From Escallonia rubra (lineage: Eukaryota > Streptophyta > Magnoliopsida > Escalloniales > Escalloniaceae), in NCBI GenBank assembly GCA_033065855.1, contig JAVXUO010003051.1, positions 62,001 through 126,000 on the forward strand: a stretch of 64,000 nucleotides of DNA, in the 5' to 3' direction. Of the stretch, positions 35,216 through 47,922 are shown in pieces. A model generated the notes under the pieces. That model ran no database searches, was not told the DNA's origin, and worked only from the letters and a program-made list of their open reading frames with translations. The position numbers and the translations under genes are program-made. Every line of letters begins with the position of its first letter. The first letter of the stretch is position 1.

Positions 35216-36506
35216 ACACACTCCCTCCCTCCCTCAGACTAAATTGAAAGCAAAAATCTCCCCTCTAGAAAATAATTGCAAATGGGTACAGCTGCAGCTC
35301 ATGCCAAAGTTTCTATGGGGGATTATGCTCTCAATTAAGTCTGAGGAAGGATTTTTCCAGTGTGCCAGAGTTGAGGCATTATTGGAATTAAGCCAAATTT
35401 TAGTGATTCAAAGAAATCTGGGATTGCATAATCTATAAGATGTTATTGAAGGAACTCAACAACTTACTAATGTTGCATGCTTATTCCAGCTTGGTGAAAT
35501 TCTTGACACCTGCATCTGGCCTCCAAGGATACTGGGACCCCTATCCGATTGATATGGAATTTCGACCACCTTGTATCGTGCTATCGACCATTGGAATTTC
35601 AAAGCCCGGGAAATTGGAAGGGCAGAACACCCAGCAGTGCTCTACACACCTTCACCAACTCCATGTTTGCTTACCATCATCTAGACAGAAGACAAGACTA
35701 TTATACCGAATGTCGCTGGATTTTGCTCCCGTGCTACAATACATCCCTTTCATGCAGTACCTATGGAGGCATTTTGCAGAAAAGGTACCAACTTATATCC
35801 AAACAGTAGCGCTCTTTTTTTGTATCTCAGACCACTGATGATTGAAGCTCTTGATTTGATACTTTTAGGTAGCTCCAAAACCTCTTTCCTGTATATCCTT
35901 GAAGAACTGAGTTCAGGGATGATGTGCTTTATGTTGCATGATTACCTTTTAGGACTCTATTGTTTTTTTTCTTCTTCAAATGAATAAAAGGAGTCTGCCA
36001 TGCTTGAAAAAGAAACAAGTTTTTGGTCATGATATTTAGCTTTAAATGATCGTCACTAGAATACCTTCACACATTCCTGGTGCTCAAATCCTAAGGTCCT
36101 ATTTTCTTCCACAGTTCAAGGCTGAAGCACTGATGTCACGGTTCCCACCATATGCTATCTGAAGACCAATATTTATATGCACACGTACAGCACTTCTTTG
36201 TGTCTTCAATTTTTGGTTTCTCAAAAATCTTAGTAGAAGCTGCCAAGGAGATAATTTTGCCTCTTCTTGCTGATGCATATTTGTATCCCTTTCTCTCTCA
36301 GCTTAAATGGTGTCTCAACCTGTCGTATTTTACAGGTTTTGAATGAGGATCTTCGGCTTGTAGTTGGCCAACAGGAACGGATGATCAATGGGGCAAATGT
36401 TTGGAATTGGCCTGTATCCTATGATAAGCTAGGAGTAAGGTACAGGTTATGGAGAGATGCTGTGGAGAAAGGAGCTAAACAATTACCTTTCATGAATGCA
36501 AAATAG
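31116..36506 (+). CDS. CAO: Chlorophyllide a oxygenase (chlorophyll b synthase), chloroplast
   Basis: Nine exons: 31116-31193, 32255-32491, 32721-32825, 33468-33743, 34029-34176, 34317-34501, 34620-34732, 35490-35784 and 36336-36506. All have GT-AG borders and join in frame, giving 535 residues, the family's usual length. CAO converts chlorophyllide a to chlorophyllide b by two oxygenations at plastid membranes. Order: a Ser/Ala-rich transit peptide (about residues 1-35); the regulatory A domain with the degron-like [10 protein letters not shown] (94-103); a coiled linker; then the catalytic domain. The Rieske [2Fe-2S] ligands are visible as Cys259, His261, Cys278 and His281 (CAHRACP...CPYH). 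The mononuclear-iron site [12 protein letters not shown] gives Asp361, His364 and His369. The start is the first ATG after the CT-rich leader. No lesion was seen, so the gene looks functional. Confidence 0.98.
35181..35235. repeat. (C)20-(CA)n-(CTCC)n simple repeat in CAO intron 7
   Basis: A run of about 20 C is followed by CA dinucleotides and CCCT tetramers. The exact length should be treated with caution, since such runs are commonly miscounted. Confidence 0.95.
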
Positions 36507-37312
36507 AAGCTAATTTGGAGATGGGTTTAACTTACTTCTCTGAACTTTCGTAAGCCATCATCTTGTGAAGAAACCGAAGATGGTCCGACGACTCCTAACA
36601 ATTTTGTGTGCTGGTGCTCCTTACTCCTCTGAGAGGATTGCAAAAGTGACTAACCGGGAAACTGTTAATTGATCCTGAGGCAGAAGAGTATGTCATACCA
36701 ACCCCTGTAAAATAAAAGCGTCTGTACACTACCTTTAGTTGATGCTGTGTACAGTTTTGAAACCATTCATATTTTGTTTTTCCCCCAACTTATTCTTTTG
36801 TATTCCCTAGCCTGATGAAAGTCGCAAGGTTGTTCCGAGTACACATTGTACAAAAGCATTATTCTGCTCCCACATGCAATATTACAGACCCAAATGCAGA
36901 TTATAGTGATTTGGTACAGTTCAAGTAGTTTAGTAGATGAAGCTTTCTCAGATTAATGTTGTAGGATCTTTCCTCATCTTAATTTGACTTTTTTAGGGTA
37001 CCAATTAAACGTTCTTCCTCATCTTAATTTGACTTTTTTTAGGGTATGAATTAAACGTTCATTCTAACAGACTCTTCTCTGTTCAGACTTGCGTTGGTCG
37101 TTCTGAGTGCAAAGGATGATTCCGAATCAGCATGCAATCATTATCCTTGTTAGAACCCTGGGCCAAAAATCCCCATCATCCTCTCTGGGATGGCAGTCTG
37201 CTCATTGGAAGGCTTACTATACCTTCAGTCTGGCTACAATCCATTATCCTCTGATGAGGTAGGGTTGTGGATCGAGGGTGGCTCACACCCCATTACAGTC
37301 CAACCAAATTGA
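36507..37312 (+). other. CAO 3' untranslated region and downstream DNA
   Basis: A candidate polyadenylation signal AATAAA lies at 36711-36716, about 205 bp after the stop. A tandem duplication of about 45 bp (36970-37014 and 37015-37060, beginning TTCCTCATCTTAATTTGACT) follows. No further gene before the retroelement at 37318. Confidence 0.65.
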
Positions 37313-37317
37313 GTGAC

Positions 37318-38159
37318 TGTTGGCTGCATAAATATTTTTTATGATAGCTAATAAAAGCACAGACAAATGGCATTCTAAGGACCATGGAAAGTGCTTTGAG
37401 AAATGTGCAGAAGTGGTGCGACTGTTACGGTTACTAATAGATCGCCAGTTGTCAATAGTCGTATAACAAAGACAAGCAATTTGGTACAAAATACGCGGGA
37501 AACAAAATTTGAACAAATCGTGTAAAGGAAACAACCGTCAACGAGTGTAAGATAATCAGCAGTAGTGATCAACGTGGGAACGAGGTAGGAAGATTGGCAG
37601 CAGCGGTTGATAAACGGTTTTTGGGACGGGCAGTTGTCGAACACGGGCAAAACGATCAATGAAAGTGGTCAGTGAACGGGCTGTAAGAATAGCACAGGTG
37701 TCGGCAGAAAGCGGCCGATGATGAAGGTTGATAAATCGTTCCTGATAAAGATAGAAGTGGACGGTTGCAAAATAGAGGACGGTTACGAACAGGCGAGTAT
37801 AAAGAGAAGAGAAAGACAACGGAGGAAGATGTCGTCAAATCTACAAATCACACTAGACTTAGAGAAATTGAGTCTGTAATGCACTTGTTATTTTTTTTTT
37901 ATCTTTGTCAAGTTTCTCATATAATTTGCCTTGCATCGATAGAGAATCCTGTACATTGTTGTACTTGTGTTCGTTGTGTTGTAAGGCTAATCTTTGTTTT
38001 AGTGGGCGTATTGTTTATAGATTTCCTTAGCATCCTATTTTTAGTAATTTCCATTTTTAGTGAAGTCCTTAGGCCCTAAAGGCAAAAAATTTCACGCGCT
38101 GTTCATCGGTTGTGTCGCAGGTGCACAATCGATAGTGAGTTTGTCCAGCAGTGCAAACA
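37318..38159 (+). repeat. Tat-2 5' LTR
   Basis: 842 bp, TG...CA, alignable over its length with 58727-59552. The following bases TTGGTACCCCAAGTGAG occupy the primer-binding position; I could not assign the tRNA. Confidence 0.94.
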
Positions 38160-39437
38160 TTGGTACCCCAAGTGAGATACTTGTAGCTAAAAGGGAAACT
38201 ATGCCAAGCACACGTAACAATGCTATAAGATTGAATAACGCCAATAATGGCATTGAAATCCAAACTGCCAATAATGGTGGAAAATTGGATGAAGAAAGAG
38301 ATATTCAAGCTACTCATGGCGTGACTACGAATGACAACACGAACACCAATGTTCAACACTCAAGAAATGCCAATGGGGAAAGCTCCAATGATGGTGCAAG
38401 TCCCGGCGTTGAGATGCTGGCCATCGATGGGAACGGTCCAACTTTGACTCAATTGATGAACCAGGTTAGTTCATCCACGCAAGTGTTTACAAATATGATG
38501 TCTCAACTTATGACCATCATGCGAAACCAAAACATGGTTTTGAATAAAGTGGTTAACAACCAAGATCAGTCTTGTTCTAAGATAGTGGACAGAGTGAGAC
38601 GATTATTAGAGGAGACAGGTGCCTCTGAAAGAGGGATAATTAAAGATCTGTCGGGAGAAATCCAAAAGCAGACATGTTCATTGCTATAATAGTGGATTTG
38701 AACTTGCAAAAAGGAAAGGCCCCTATCAGTTACTAGGCTGACACGATAGAGGAAAATGCTTCCCCTATTAGAATCGAGAACGCTATAAAACAAACGAAAC
38801 GGGTTAAGTTCAAGTCACCCGTATGAATCTGCTTGGTACATTCATGTACCTGCTGATGAAGGAGATCTAGGGCCAAGTAAAAGAGGCATAGGCATAAATG
38901 GACCTAAAAGCCTGCGACTTGGCCTAACAACATTCAAGTTTCCAAGAATAGAGCCGGTCAATACAGTGGTGGTTCGAGAATAGAGGGTATATATGCTCCT
39001 CCTCATAGAAGAAATCAAGAGGGGACCGTTTGATTCGAGAACCCTATGTTTGAAGAAGCAACTGGTATCATTCGACCAAATGATTGAGAACAGCCGGGTC
39101 ATAAGTTAGGGACCAACCTCGTTATAAGTTTCACCAAGTAGGTGTGGGTCAAGGGTACATGCCTATCGATAGGCCTCTATATAGAAGACCATACCATGAT
39201 TAAATTGACCAAATGAAGATTCTAAGGGGAGTGCTAGAGTTTAGCCTATTCCACAGTGAAGGGAGCCAATCGACCATCGAGCATATCACGAGGTTTACCT
39301 TTCAATGTGGGGATTTAGCTCATGCGTGGGTCAAATTAAGATCATTCCAATATTCACTGACCGGGGTAGCTTTCTCATAGTTCACAAATCTACCACCAAA
39401 CTCAGTGTTCTCTTGGAGAGACATGAAAGATCTATTA

Positions 39438-39799
39438 TGTTGGCAGATCGGAGGTTGGCCGCGTCCATCTACTCCATTGTGTACTCGACCGTGTGCGCTG
39501 GCTGCTGTGCCAGGACTATAAGGAAATAAAGTTACGCCCTTACTAACAGTAATTGCTTTTGGTGCAGTGGTAAACGCTTGATCCTAGCAATTGGTATCAG
39601 AGCAGGTCACGGGTTCGAGTCCCCCGGGGTGTATTTGGGGAAGGGATTGTTGGAAAATCGGAGGTTGTTCGCGTCCATCTACTCCCTTGTGTACTCGATC
39701 GTGTGCGCTGGCTGCTGTGCCAGAACTATAAGGAAATAAAGTTGCACCCTTACTAACAACAATTGCTTTTGGTGCAGTGGTAAGCGCTTGATCCTAACA
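39438..39799 (+). mobile_element. TRIM (terminal-repeat retrotransposon in miniature) inside Tat-2 gag
   Basis: Two 152-bp LTRs (39438-39589 and 39648-39799) begin TGTTGG and end CCTAGCA/CCTAACA, separated by only 58 bp. The flanking 5-mers are TATTA (39433-39437) and TATTT (39800-39804), 4 of 5 matching. The 58-bp interior starts with ATTGGTATCAGAGC, an initiator-methionine-tRNA primer site, and ends with TTTGGGGAAGGGAT as polypurine tract. There is no coding capacity. LTR divergence is about 8-9% by eye. Confidence 0.9.
39560..39622 (+). promoter_or_regulatory. Pol III-type A box and B box across the TRIM LTR and interior
   Basis: TGGTGCAGTGG (39560-39570) matches the A-box consensus TRGYNNARNGG at every position. 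GGTTCGAGTCC (39612-39622) matches the B-box consensus GGTTCGANNCC. Their starts are 52 bp apart, within tRNA-gene range. The first lies in the LTR, the second just after the primer site. Whether Pol III uses them is unknown. Confidence 0.6.
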
Positions 39800-41589
39800 T
39801 ATTTCATGCCTAATTTTTCAAGATGGAACTAGAAATTTCTTTGGCCGATTTGGCTAGATTAAAACAATTCTCAGGAGAGAGTGTAGAGCAATTTTTGGAG
39901 AGATTTAAGGCCTCCAAAAATAAATGTCATTTCCAAATGCCAGAATTAGAATAGGCAAATCCGGCTTTTAACGGTTTAGATCTTGAAATTAGAAAAAAGT
40001 TTGAGGGTAAAGAGTTTAGAAACGTCTTTGAACTATCCTCAAGGGTGGCTCGATATGAGATGTTGCTATGAGAGGAACAAGTAAAGAAGAAATCATTGAT
40101 GGGAACCTACTTTCAAGATCCCATCGACTTGGAATTAGATGCTGCAGAAATGGTTGGAAAGAAACCAGTTACCTGCAAACCTTTGGTTAAAGTTAGGAGT
40201 CCTATCAGCTTACCTTCAAAGCAGCCTAATAAGCTGAATCCATCACTCGCGTTGCGAAAATATTCGTTCGATATAAATCAAGTAGACTATATTTTTGACA
40301 CATTCTGTAGATAAAGTTCATTCAGCTTCAGGGCCCTCTTAGGGCCCCAAAGGATAAGAAAGCTAAATTTTGTAAATGTCACCATACCATCAGTCACAAC
40401 ACTAATAACTCTGTTACTTTTTGTAATGCTGTGCAGGATCAAATTGAAGTTGGACTATTGAAGTTTGTCGATAAGGACAAGGAAGTGATGGAGGTCGATA
40501 GTGACCCTTTCCCAGAGATGGCGCTCGACATCAACATGGTATCGGTGGACCATAATTCGATCGAATGCTCTTACGATGAAGATAGTTCAGAAAGAGACAA
40601 TTTTAAACCAAGAAAACCTTTGGAGAGGAACATTAACCGCAGAAAAGCAGAAGTGAAGGTGATATTGGAAGAATAGAGTTTTGATTCTAGCATGAATGAA
40701 AATACTGGTTGTAACAACAATAAGAAAGAAAGATTTATATGGGCTGACGAAGAGTCTAGCTCCAATAAGGGGAGTATGCTGCGAAATTCGGAACATCCGT
40801 ATCCAAGATTAGGCCTATCGGAGAGCTAATGTGCCAAAGTTGTGATTTTTCAAAAGAATGGTAAAAAAGAATGTGTCAAAGGAACGAGCGATAAAAAATC
40901 TGGCCCGTAAGAAAATTTTGTAGGAATGTTATCAAAAGATGGGTCAAGAGAGACAAAAATTTCCAAATCAACCAGGTATGAGCTTTAAACAGCTGAATAT
41001 GGCTAATTAGGTGATGTATCAAAATAATGTTAGGCCAGGACACTTTGGCTCGAGAAGGATGAAACCGAGATTTGGGCCATTTGATCTCAAGTATGTGTCC
41101 AAGAATTATAAGGGCAAAAATACCATTACGGCTGTACAAATAAGTGAGTTCAGGTTGGTAAAAGAATATCGGGAAGAGCCAAGAATGCTAAACTCCAAAG
41201 TGCCACTTGATAATCATTGGCACACAGTCTGCCAGGAAAAAGTTTCATTTTCGAAGACTTATCAAGATTTGAGCAGGACACAAAAAAGAAGAGAGTTCAG
41301 AGGAAGTTTACCGCAATAATGAGGAAATAGATGGAAATTTAGCAAGCCCAACTTGAATGAAGGAAGTGGACATGGACAAGGGGGGCAGAATGCCATGATA
41401 TAGTATAACAAAGACAAGTAGAGAAGTCGATGCCTTAGGCGATAATTGGGAATCAGAGTAAGAGTACTAATAAGCTTGAGAAAACTAAGCAGTTTAAAGA
41501 GCCATCGGTCAGCAAAGAGTTGAAGATGGACGTTCTGAGTGAGGAAGATAAAGAAAAGGAGTCGTAATAGCTACAGGAGATAAAAAGGT

Positions 41590-42200
41590 CGAGGTGAGAA
41601 GGAAACTGCTCTATGGTGAACATGAGGTCAGCATCGACTGCAATATGGTATTTATTTTGTCCCTCACTTTTGAGTCAAAAGGAGAGCAGTCCCTTCAGAA
41701 TGAAGAACAAGATGTGGAGGACATCAAAACCCCAATATTGAATAGCTTTGCCCTTAAAAAGGAAGAGCATGTACTTGATGGATTAGAGCAGAGTTATCCC
41801 GATAAAGGTATTATCATCGACCATGGGAATCGGGTTATCCTGACTAGGCCAGACCCACAAAGGATAAAGCATTTAAAGCGCTTGTTCATTTCCACACTGA
41901 TGGATGGTTAGCCAGTGACTAGAGTCCCGGTCGATAATGGCGTTGTAGTAAACATTCTACCTATTAAGATACTGAAAGGTTGTGCAAAGACAAGAGAGAT
42001 TTGATCCTATCCAAAGTTATGGTATGCAATTTTTTCTGGGGGTATATTGAGGCCGAACGGTGTAGTCCCGATAGAGCTCACAGTGGAAGAAGACAAAAAT
42101 GTCACCTTTTTTTGTCATTGATTCTTCATCAAGTTTTAACGCCTTGTTAAGGAGAGATTGGATACATGTCAACGGTTGCATGTCATATTCCCTTTACCAA
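41590..42200 (+). pseudogene. Tat-2 protease region
   Basis: Traces of the Tat gag-protease junction are seen, with VDNGVVVNILPIKILK near 41930-41975 standing where the active-site Asp region belongs. The fossil is degraded. Confidence 0.65.
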
Positions 42201-43094
42201 GTGTTGATATTTTGGAGGGAAGAGAAGGATGGAAGAAGGTAGTATAGTTGGTTTGGGCAGACGATAAGCCGTTCTTGAAGTCAAATTGTATAGAGGCAAG
42301 GTTCTACCAGCAGGGAATGAAACCATTGACGTTAAATGAGGATGGGATGATGATATGCGACCAAGATGTTGATTTTATGAAAACAAAGAAAGGAATGGCG
42401 AGGCCTGGCAGAAGGTCCTTGCTAGATGAAAAACGAGTTGGTTATTGATAGAGAGTTACACAAGAAGAGAATGTGATGAACGACAGAAGATAGTAGATGT
42501 TTCTGTCGTCATTAGTCAAAGGAGCGAAGAAGGTACTGAAAATGAGGAAATAGAACCGATAACAATTGACTTCATGGATAAATATAGATTAGGATAGGAA
42601 GTGGTGAAAGCAAGCAACCTTCAATAATTTAACGATCTATGCCATGGAAAAAAGATTGACAAAGTTGTCTTCTATCGATTGGGCAGAATGCAAAGAAGAC
42701 GATGGAAAAGATCGATTGGATGGAATCCAATTACAGGATCTAAGATTAGCCCCAGCAAAATTGGATGACTTAAAAGCTGAGACACAAGACCCCTCGGTGG
42801 AAGTAAATTTGGGGACAGAGGCCGATCCGTGGCCTATTTTTGTTAGCACTCAGTTGCTAGAAGAAATTCAAAAATAGATCATAAAATTAGTCAAAATCTA
42901 TAGGGACTGTTTCACATGGAGCCACGAGGAAATGCCTGGTTTGGACAAAATGCTAGTGGAGCATAGGTTGCCGATCAAGCAAGGATTCAGACCATTTATA
43001 CTGGTACCCAGGAAAATGTCAAATGAAGTGACATTATTAGTGAAAGAAGAAATCGAACGATTGATCAAGGCAAGGTTCATTCGGCCAACCAGGT

Positions 43095-43960
43095 ATTGAA
43101 TGGATGTCTAATATTGTTCATGTGTTGAAGAGAAATGGTAAGTTAAGGGTATGCATTGATTTCAGAAATTTAAACATTGCTAATCCTAAATACCATTATG
43201 CTATGCATGTTGTCGATTTACTAGTTGATTCAGCATCTAAGCATACAATCATGTCATTTATGGATGAAAATGCTGGGTATAATCAGATTTTCATTAGGGA
43301 CGAAGATGTTCATAAAACAACATTTAGATGCCCTAGAGCAATTAGAACATTTGAATGGTTAGTAATGCCTTTTGGCCTAAAAATGCTGGGGCCATGTATC
43401 AAAGGGCAATGAATTTAATTTTTTGCAATATGATTGGCAAATTCTTAGACGTGTACATTGATGATGTAGTTGTTAAGTCGGATGATCATCAAGAACATAT
43501 ACGACATCTAGAAGATGCCTTCATAAGGGATGAGAAAACATAGTCTATGAATGAATCCTTTGAAATGTGCTTTTGGGGTTTCTGTAGGAAACTTTCTAGG
43601 ATTTTTGGTTCATAAAAAAGGAATCAAAATTGATAGAAATAAGGCAAAGGCTATTATAAACGCCAAACCCCTTTTGAATAAGAAAGAACTTCAGTGCTTT
43701 TTAGGCTAAGTCAATTTCTTACGTCGATTCATTGCTAACCTAGCAAGGAAAATAAAAGCCTTCTCAGCATTGTTGGGGCTAAAAAAGAGGTATCGTATAT
43801 CATTGGGAAGCAGAACATTGGCAAGCTTTTTAGTAGATAAAGAATATTTGGTCAAGTCCCCAGTCTTGATGCCATTGAGAATCGAAAAGCCACTGAAGTT
43901 ATATGTATTAGCCGCGGATTTGTCGCTTGGCAGTTTACTAGCTTAGAAAAGCAATCAAGG
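43095..43960 (+). pseudogene. Tat-2 reverse transcriptase and first RNase H region
   Basis: Motifs include VLKRNGKLRVCIDFRNLN, SFMDENAGYNQIFI, LVMPFGLK and the catalytic YIDD (DVYIDDVVVKSDDH, near 43455). The RCP-A/G motif (FRCPRA) matches Tat-lineage reverse transcriptases. Broken. Confidence 0.9.
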
Positions 43961-44219
43961 CATTGAGCAGACTATTTACTACTTTAGTCGAGGTTTGAAT
44001 GTAACTGAACAAAAGTACTGTAGAAAAACTATGTTTAACTTTGTATTCTACTTCAGTTAAGCTTCGACACTATGCTGCCTTTCGATGTGTTAGTTATAGC
44101 ACAAACCGATTTAATAAAATACCTGCTATCAAGACCAGTCCTACAAGGGAAAATGGGTCCTAGCTCTGATAGAGTATATCTTGACTTATATTTCTCAGAA
44201 ACCCGTCAAAGGACAATCC

Positions 44220-44830
44220 CTGGCTGATTTCTTAGCAGATCATCCAAGCAATGAAATCGAGAAGGGAATAATTTATGTCGGCATCGTTCCTTGAAAAAAT
44301 GATGTTTGATGGGTTAAAAACTAGTCAAAGAGCTGGAGCAGGAATAGTTTTGATTTCACTTATTGGAAATGTCCATCAATTTGTGTTCCAAATTGAAAAA
44401 GATTGCTCAATTAATCAAGCAGAATATGAAGCTTTGATTATCGATATAAGGATATTGTTGGATATGCGTATAACAATGATACAAATATTTGGGGATCTCA
44501 GTTGGTTGTAAAACAATTGACTGGAGAATTCAAATGTAATGCTCTGGGTCTGGAAATGTATTTCAGTGTTGCTTCATATTTGTTAGCAAAGTTTAATGAT
44601 GTGACTATAACTCACGTCCCAAGATTGGACAATGGGAATGCCAATGTTATGGCTCAGATGGTTTCAGGGTTAAGGGTCTTAGACAGAGTCAGTGAACAAT
44701 GGGTGAAAGTATCGAAGCACTTACCATTAATCAGAGATAGATATAAACAGTTGGAAATGGTTAACTCAATCGATCTAGCTCTAGATGAACGAATGACTCC
44801 CATTATTCAATTTATGCAAAACCCTTAATC
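44220..44830 (+). pseudogene. Tat-2 second (archaeal-type) RNase H region
   Basis: GAGIVLISLIGN, INQAEYEALIIDIRILLDM and the following HVPRLDNGNANVMAQM match the extra RNase H that precedes integrase in Tat elements. Confidence 0.82.
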
Positions 44831-44869
44831 GAGGGTAGAAACAAAAATAAAATTGCAAGCAATTAAATA

Positions 44870-46002
44870 CTTTATCTTAGATGGTGATTTGTTTAAACAA
44901 ACGCTAGAATGGATCGCATTAAGGTGTTTAGGGCAACAAGAGGCCATGCAGATAATGGCCGAGATGCATGAGGGTACTTATGGTGCTCATCAAGTAGGTG
45001 TAAAGATGAGGTGGTAGATTAAACAACATGGTTATTACTGGCCTACCATAATACAAGATTGCATTATATATGCAAAAGGATACCAAGCTTGTAAAAAACA
45101 TGGCATAATTCATCGCGCACCTTTTATAGATTTGCAACCGATAGTAAAACCATGGCCTATCCACGGATGGGCCATGAATTTGATAGGCCAAATATCCCTC
45201 TTCATCCAAACAACATGGTTTTATTATCGTAGCAACCGATTACTTTACAAAATGGACTGAAGCTAAACTGATGAAAATGGTTAACCAAGAGAACGTCATC
45301 ACGTTCATAAAATTTAAAATAATAAACTCTACTCTATATTATGCGCAAAAAAATGGTCAAGCTGAAGCTACAAACACGTCGATCAAACACACCATGGAAA
45401 GGGCAATCGAAGATACCCCTAGTGATTGGCACCGATTATTGTCTGAGGTTCTATGGGCATTTCGAACTTCTCCAAAGTCTAGCACAGGAGTAACTGCATA
45501 TGCCATGACATTTGGACACAACCCTCTATTGCCGATGGAAATAACGGTAAGATCATTACGAGTAGCCATTCAAAATAATATTCCTGTGACAGAGTATAAT
45601 GAAGCTATGGTAATTGAGTTGGAAGATCTGAATGACCATCGATTGGATGTTCTAGATAAGCTGCATGCTCAAAAGTTAAAAATAAGCAGGTCCCACAATA
45701 GAAGGTTTTTACTAAAGTCATTTGAAGAAAAATATTTGGTATGGAAGACTATTCTTCCGATAGGATCAAAAGACCTAAAATTTGAAAAATGGTCCTCAAA
45801 TTGGGAAGGACCTTTTCAAGTGCACAAAGTCCTAAGGGGGGGGGGGGGGGGTTCATATTGGTTAAAATCTTTAGAAGGGCACTTACATGCCAAACCCATC
45901 AACGACCGGTACCTAAAGAAATATATCCCTTCTATGTGGGAGGGAATTGAGTCAATCGATAGAGATAGTTTGCATAAGTCTGGTAAAGGCTATAGAATGT
46001 AA
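44870..46002 (+). pseudogene. Tat-2 integrase region
   Basis: The zinc-binding and catalytic-core parts are recognisable in pieces (GHYWPTI-like near 45030, TDYFTKWTEA-like near 45237). The open segment 45271-46002 carries NGQAEATNTSIKHTMERAIE and WSSNWEGPFQVHKVL with a C-terminal tail. A run of about 14 G lies near 45837. Confidence 0.85.
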
Positions 46003-46118
46003 GATAAGACCAGTTACTGTAACATTAAAATCGTGGTCTAAAAAGGGACAATTCGACTAAAAAGAAAGACAATTGTTCTAATAAAAGAAACTATAAAGCA
46101 GAACAATTGCAAATAAGT

Positions 46119-47147
46119 TCAAACATCAAAAGCAGTCTGTATATCTTTCCATTGTGCTTCAGCCTTGGAAATGATTTGATCCGCGAAAGCAAGTTGGGAG
46201 TGAGCCTTTGCTCGCTTTTTCAAGGGCTCTTCCTGGGCTTTAGCCAGATCGACTGCCTCCTGGTAGATTGTGCCTTGCCATTTAAGCAAATCTTGCTCCT
46301 TCTGGTTCAAAGCAGCCATTTTGATCTCTAATTCCTTCATTTCAATTATGATTTCTTCGCTATCCTTTGAAATCTGTAGACTGGCTTGATGTTTTTCTTG
46401 AATCTTCATATTCAAAGCATCAATTTCTTTATCCACTACGTGGATACTTGACCTGATGTCCATGCCTTGTCTCCAAGAAGAAGATACAAGCAGAATCTAC
46501 AGCTTCAAAGTGGTGATCAATTCTGCTTAAGCACTATTCAAGCAGATGTATTATCGGCCAAGGTGTCGATCAAGTCATTCACTTTGACACTACATCCTCA
46601 TTGGCCAGTACATTTGAAAGTCGATGGCTACGTAGAATCTTGAAGACGTTTAGAACTGCAGTTACATCAACACTTGAGGCAGAAGTTGACATCGTCATAA
46701 AAGGCCAAGAAAAGGTGCTGATAGTTGTTTGAAGTTGTTGGAACTTCTGATTAGTATCTTCAGAAGCTGGCATAGAAGGGGTTGGTCCTTTCGTAATCAA
46801 GGTTTCTATCACCTTTTCTATTGTTTGGGCAATCATTGGGGAACTTGGGATGGTCAGGATAGACGATGGCTCAGGCATTGCCGGGATAGTGGTTGTTTGG
46901 ACAACTGATAGGGGAGCCAATGCCGAACCTCTGATTGGACTTGCCACCAAAAGTAAAACGACTTCATCCGGTAGATGAGTCTCAGGAGTAGGAAAGGCGG
47001 TTGATGGAACATTCTCTGACTGATCAAAATGATGGTCACTAGAGTCCTCTTTGTCCTGGATAACCCATGACTCGTTATTGCCCTATATAAATCAAAACGA
47101 GATATGAGTCGTTGATAATAGTGCAAATAGAAAGCGTTAAATACCAC
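46119..47147 (-). pseudogene. Tat-2 antisense ORF, coiled-coil and low-complexity segments
   Basis: The segment 46119-46463 encodes a charged coiled coil (DKEIDALNMKIQEKHQAS, then KELEIKMAALNQKEQDLL). The segment 46579-46950 is Ser/Thr/Pro-rich (SVVQTTTIPAMPEPSSILT). They lie antisense between integrase and the 3' LTR, the place of additional ORFs in Tat elements, and probably belong to the same transcription unit as the plant-mobile-domain segment at 48338-49041. The link is inferred. Confidence 0.6.
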
Positions 47148-47598
47148 TTGAGGAGGTTCCTTCCTTGCTCGTACTTTCCTGAGTCAAATCGATGGTGATA
47201 CCACCCAAATCCTAAGAAGGAGGGTAAGAGATAGATAGGAAAATTGATACACAAATTAGTAAAAGAAGAAATTTACCTTCAACGTCCTAGTCTTTGCACT
47301 GAAACGGGTTTTACGTGATATACTCTTTCTCCGAGTGGCTTTAGGCTTGAGCATAATTGGGCCAGTTTAGGCTATCATAGGATTTTTATACTGGTTGGCT
47401 AGAGCAACAACGATCTTAAGCCTCTTCGGGTGTTCCACTCGGATTAACATGAGTCCTTGCTTTAGTGGCTAACTTCTTAACTGGTCTAGCAATATCATCA
47501 GCTGGGCATACCAAGTCTAATGATCAGAACCGTCTTGAATAACCGTAATCAGTAAAAACATATAATTGGAAAAAAGTTCTTACTTGACTTAGGAGCAG

Positions 47599-47922
47599 TC
47601 AGAGATGTTGGCACGCTGACAAAGCCAAAGAAATTTTAACGGGAGGAATTATGTTTAAAGGGACAACCGATATTGGTTTCGCCAACTGAAGATTTGAAGC
47701 TGAGTCATCAAAGGCTTGCCTTATTTTCTTGTTATTCTCCCGAATTTCTTTTCGCATTTGAATGAGAGGTACATCATCTTCTTCTTCCTCATCCACTTCA
47801 TTGGTGTGTTTAATCTCTTCTTTTGCTGAAGATTCTTGGGAGGAATCATTTGTAGCCTCATCAATTTTAGGCTCTTTGGATGAAGACTCAATGGCTGGTT
47901 CGTTTCCTTTTTTAGCCCACAC
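47599..47922 (-). pseudogene. Tat-2 antisense ORF, acidic linker segment
   Basis: A 107-codon segment rich in Glu, Asp and Ser (NEVDEEEEDDVPLIQMRKEI). It resembles the disordered linkers that often follow plant mobile domains. No domain was assigned. Confidence 0.45.

Larger units (their letters stand above)
38190..40320 (+). pseudogene. Tat-2 gag region
   Basis: An Asn-rich N-terminal segment (open through 38689) is followed by gag-core traces near 39230-39380 (SQSTIEHITRFTFQCGD-like). After the TRIM the region resumes near 39822 with ADLARLKQFSGESVEQFLER and FELSSRVARYE, conserved in Tat gag proteins. This is an interrupted fossil. Confidence 0.78.

Noticed and set aside
39555-39625. Genuine tRNA gene
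   Set aside because: A and B boxes are present, but the acceptor and anticodon stems do not form and the T stem pairs only partly.
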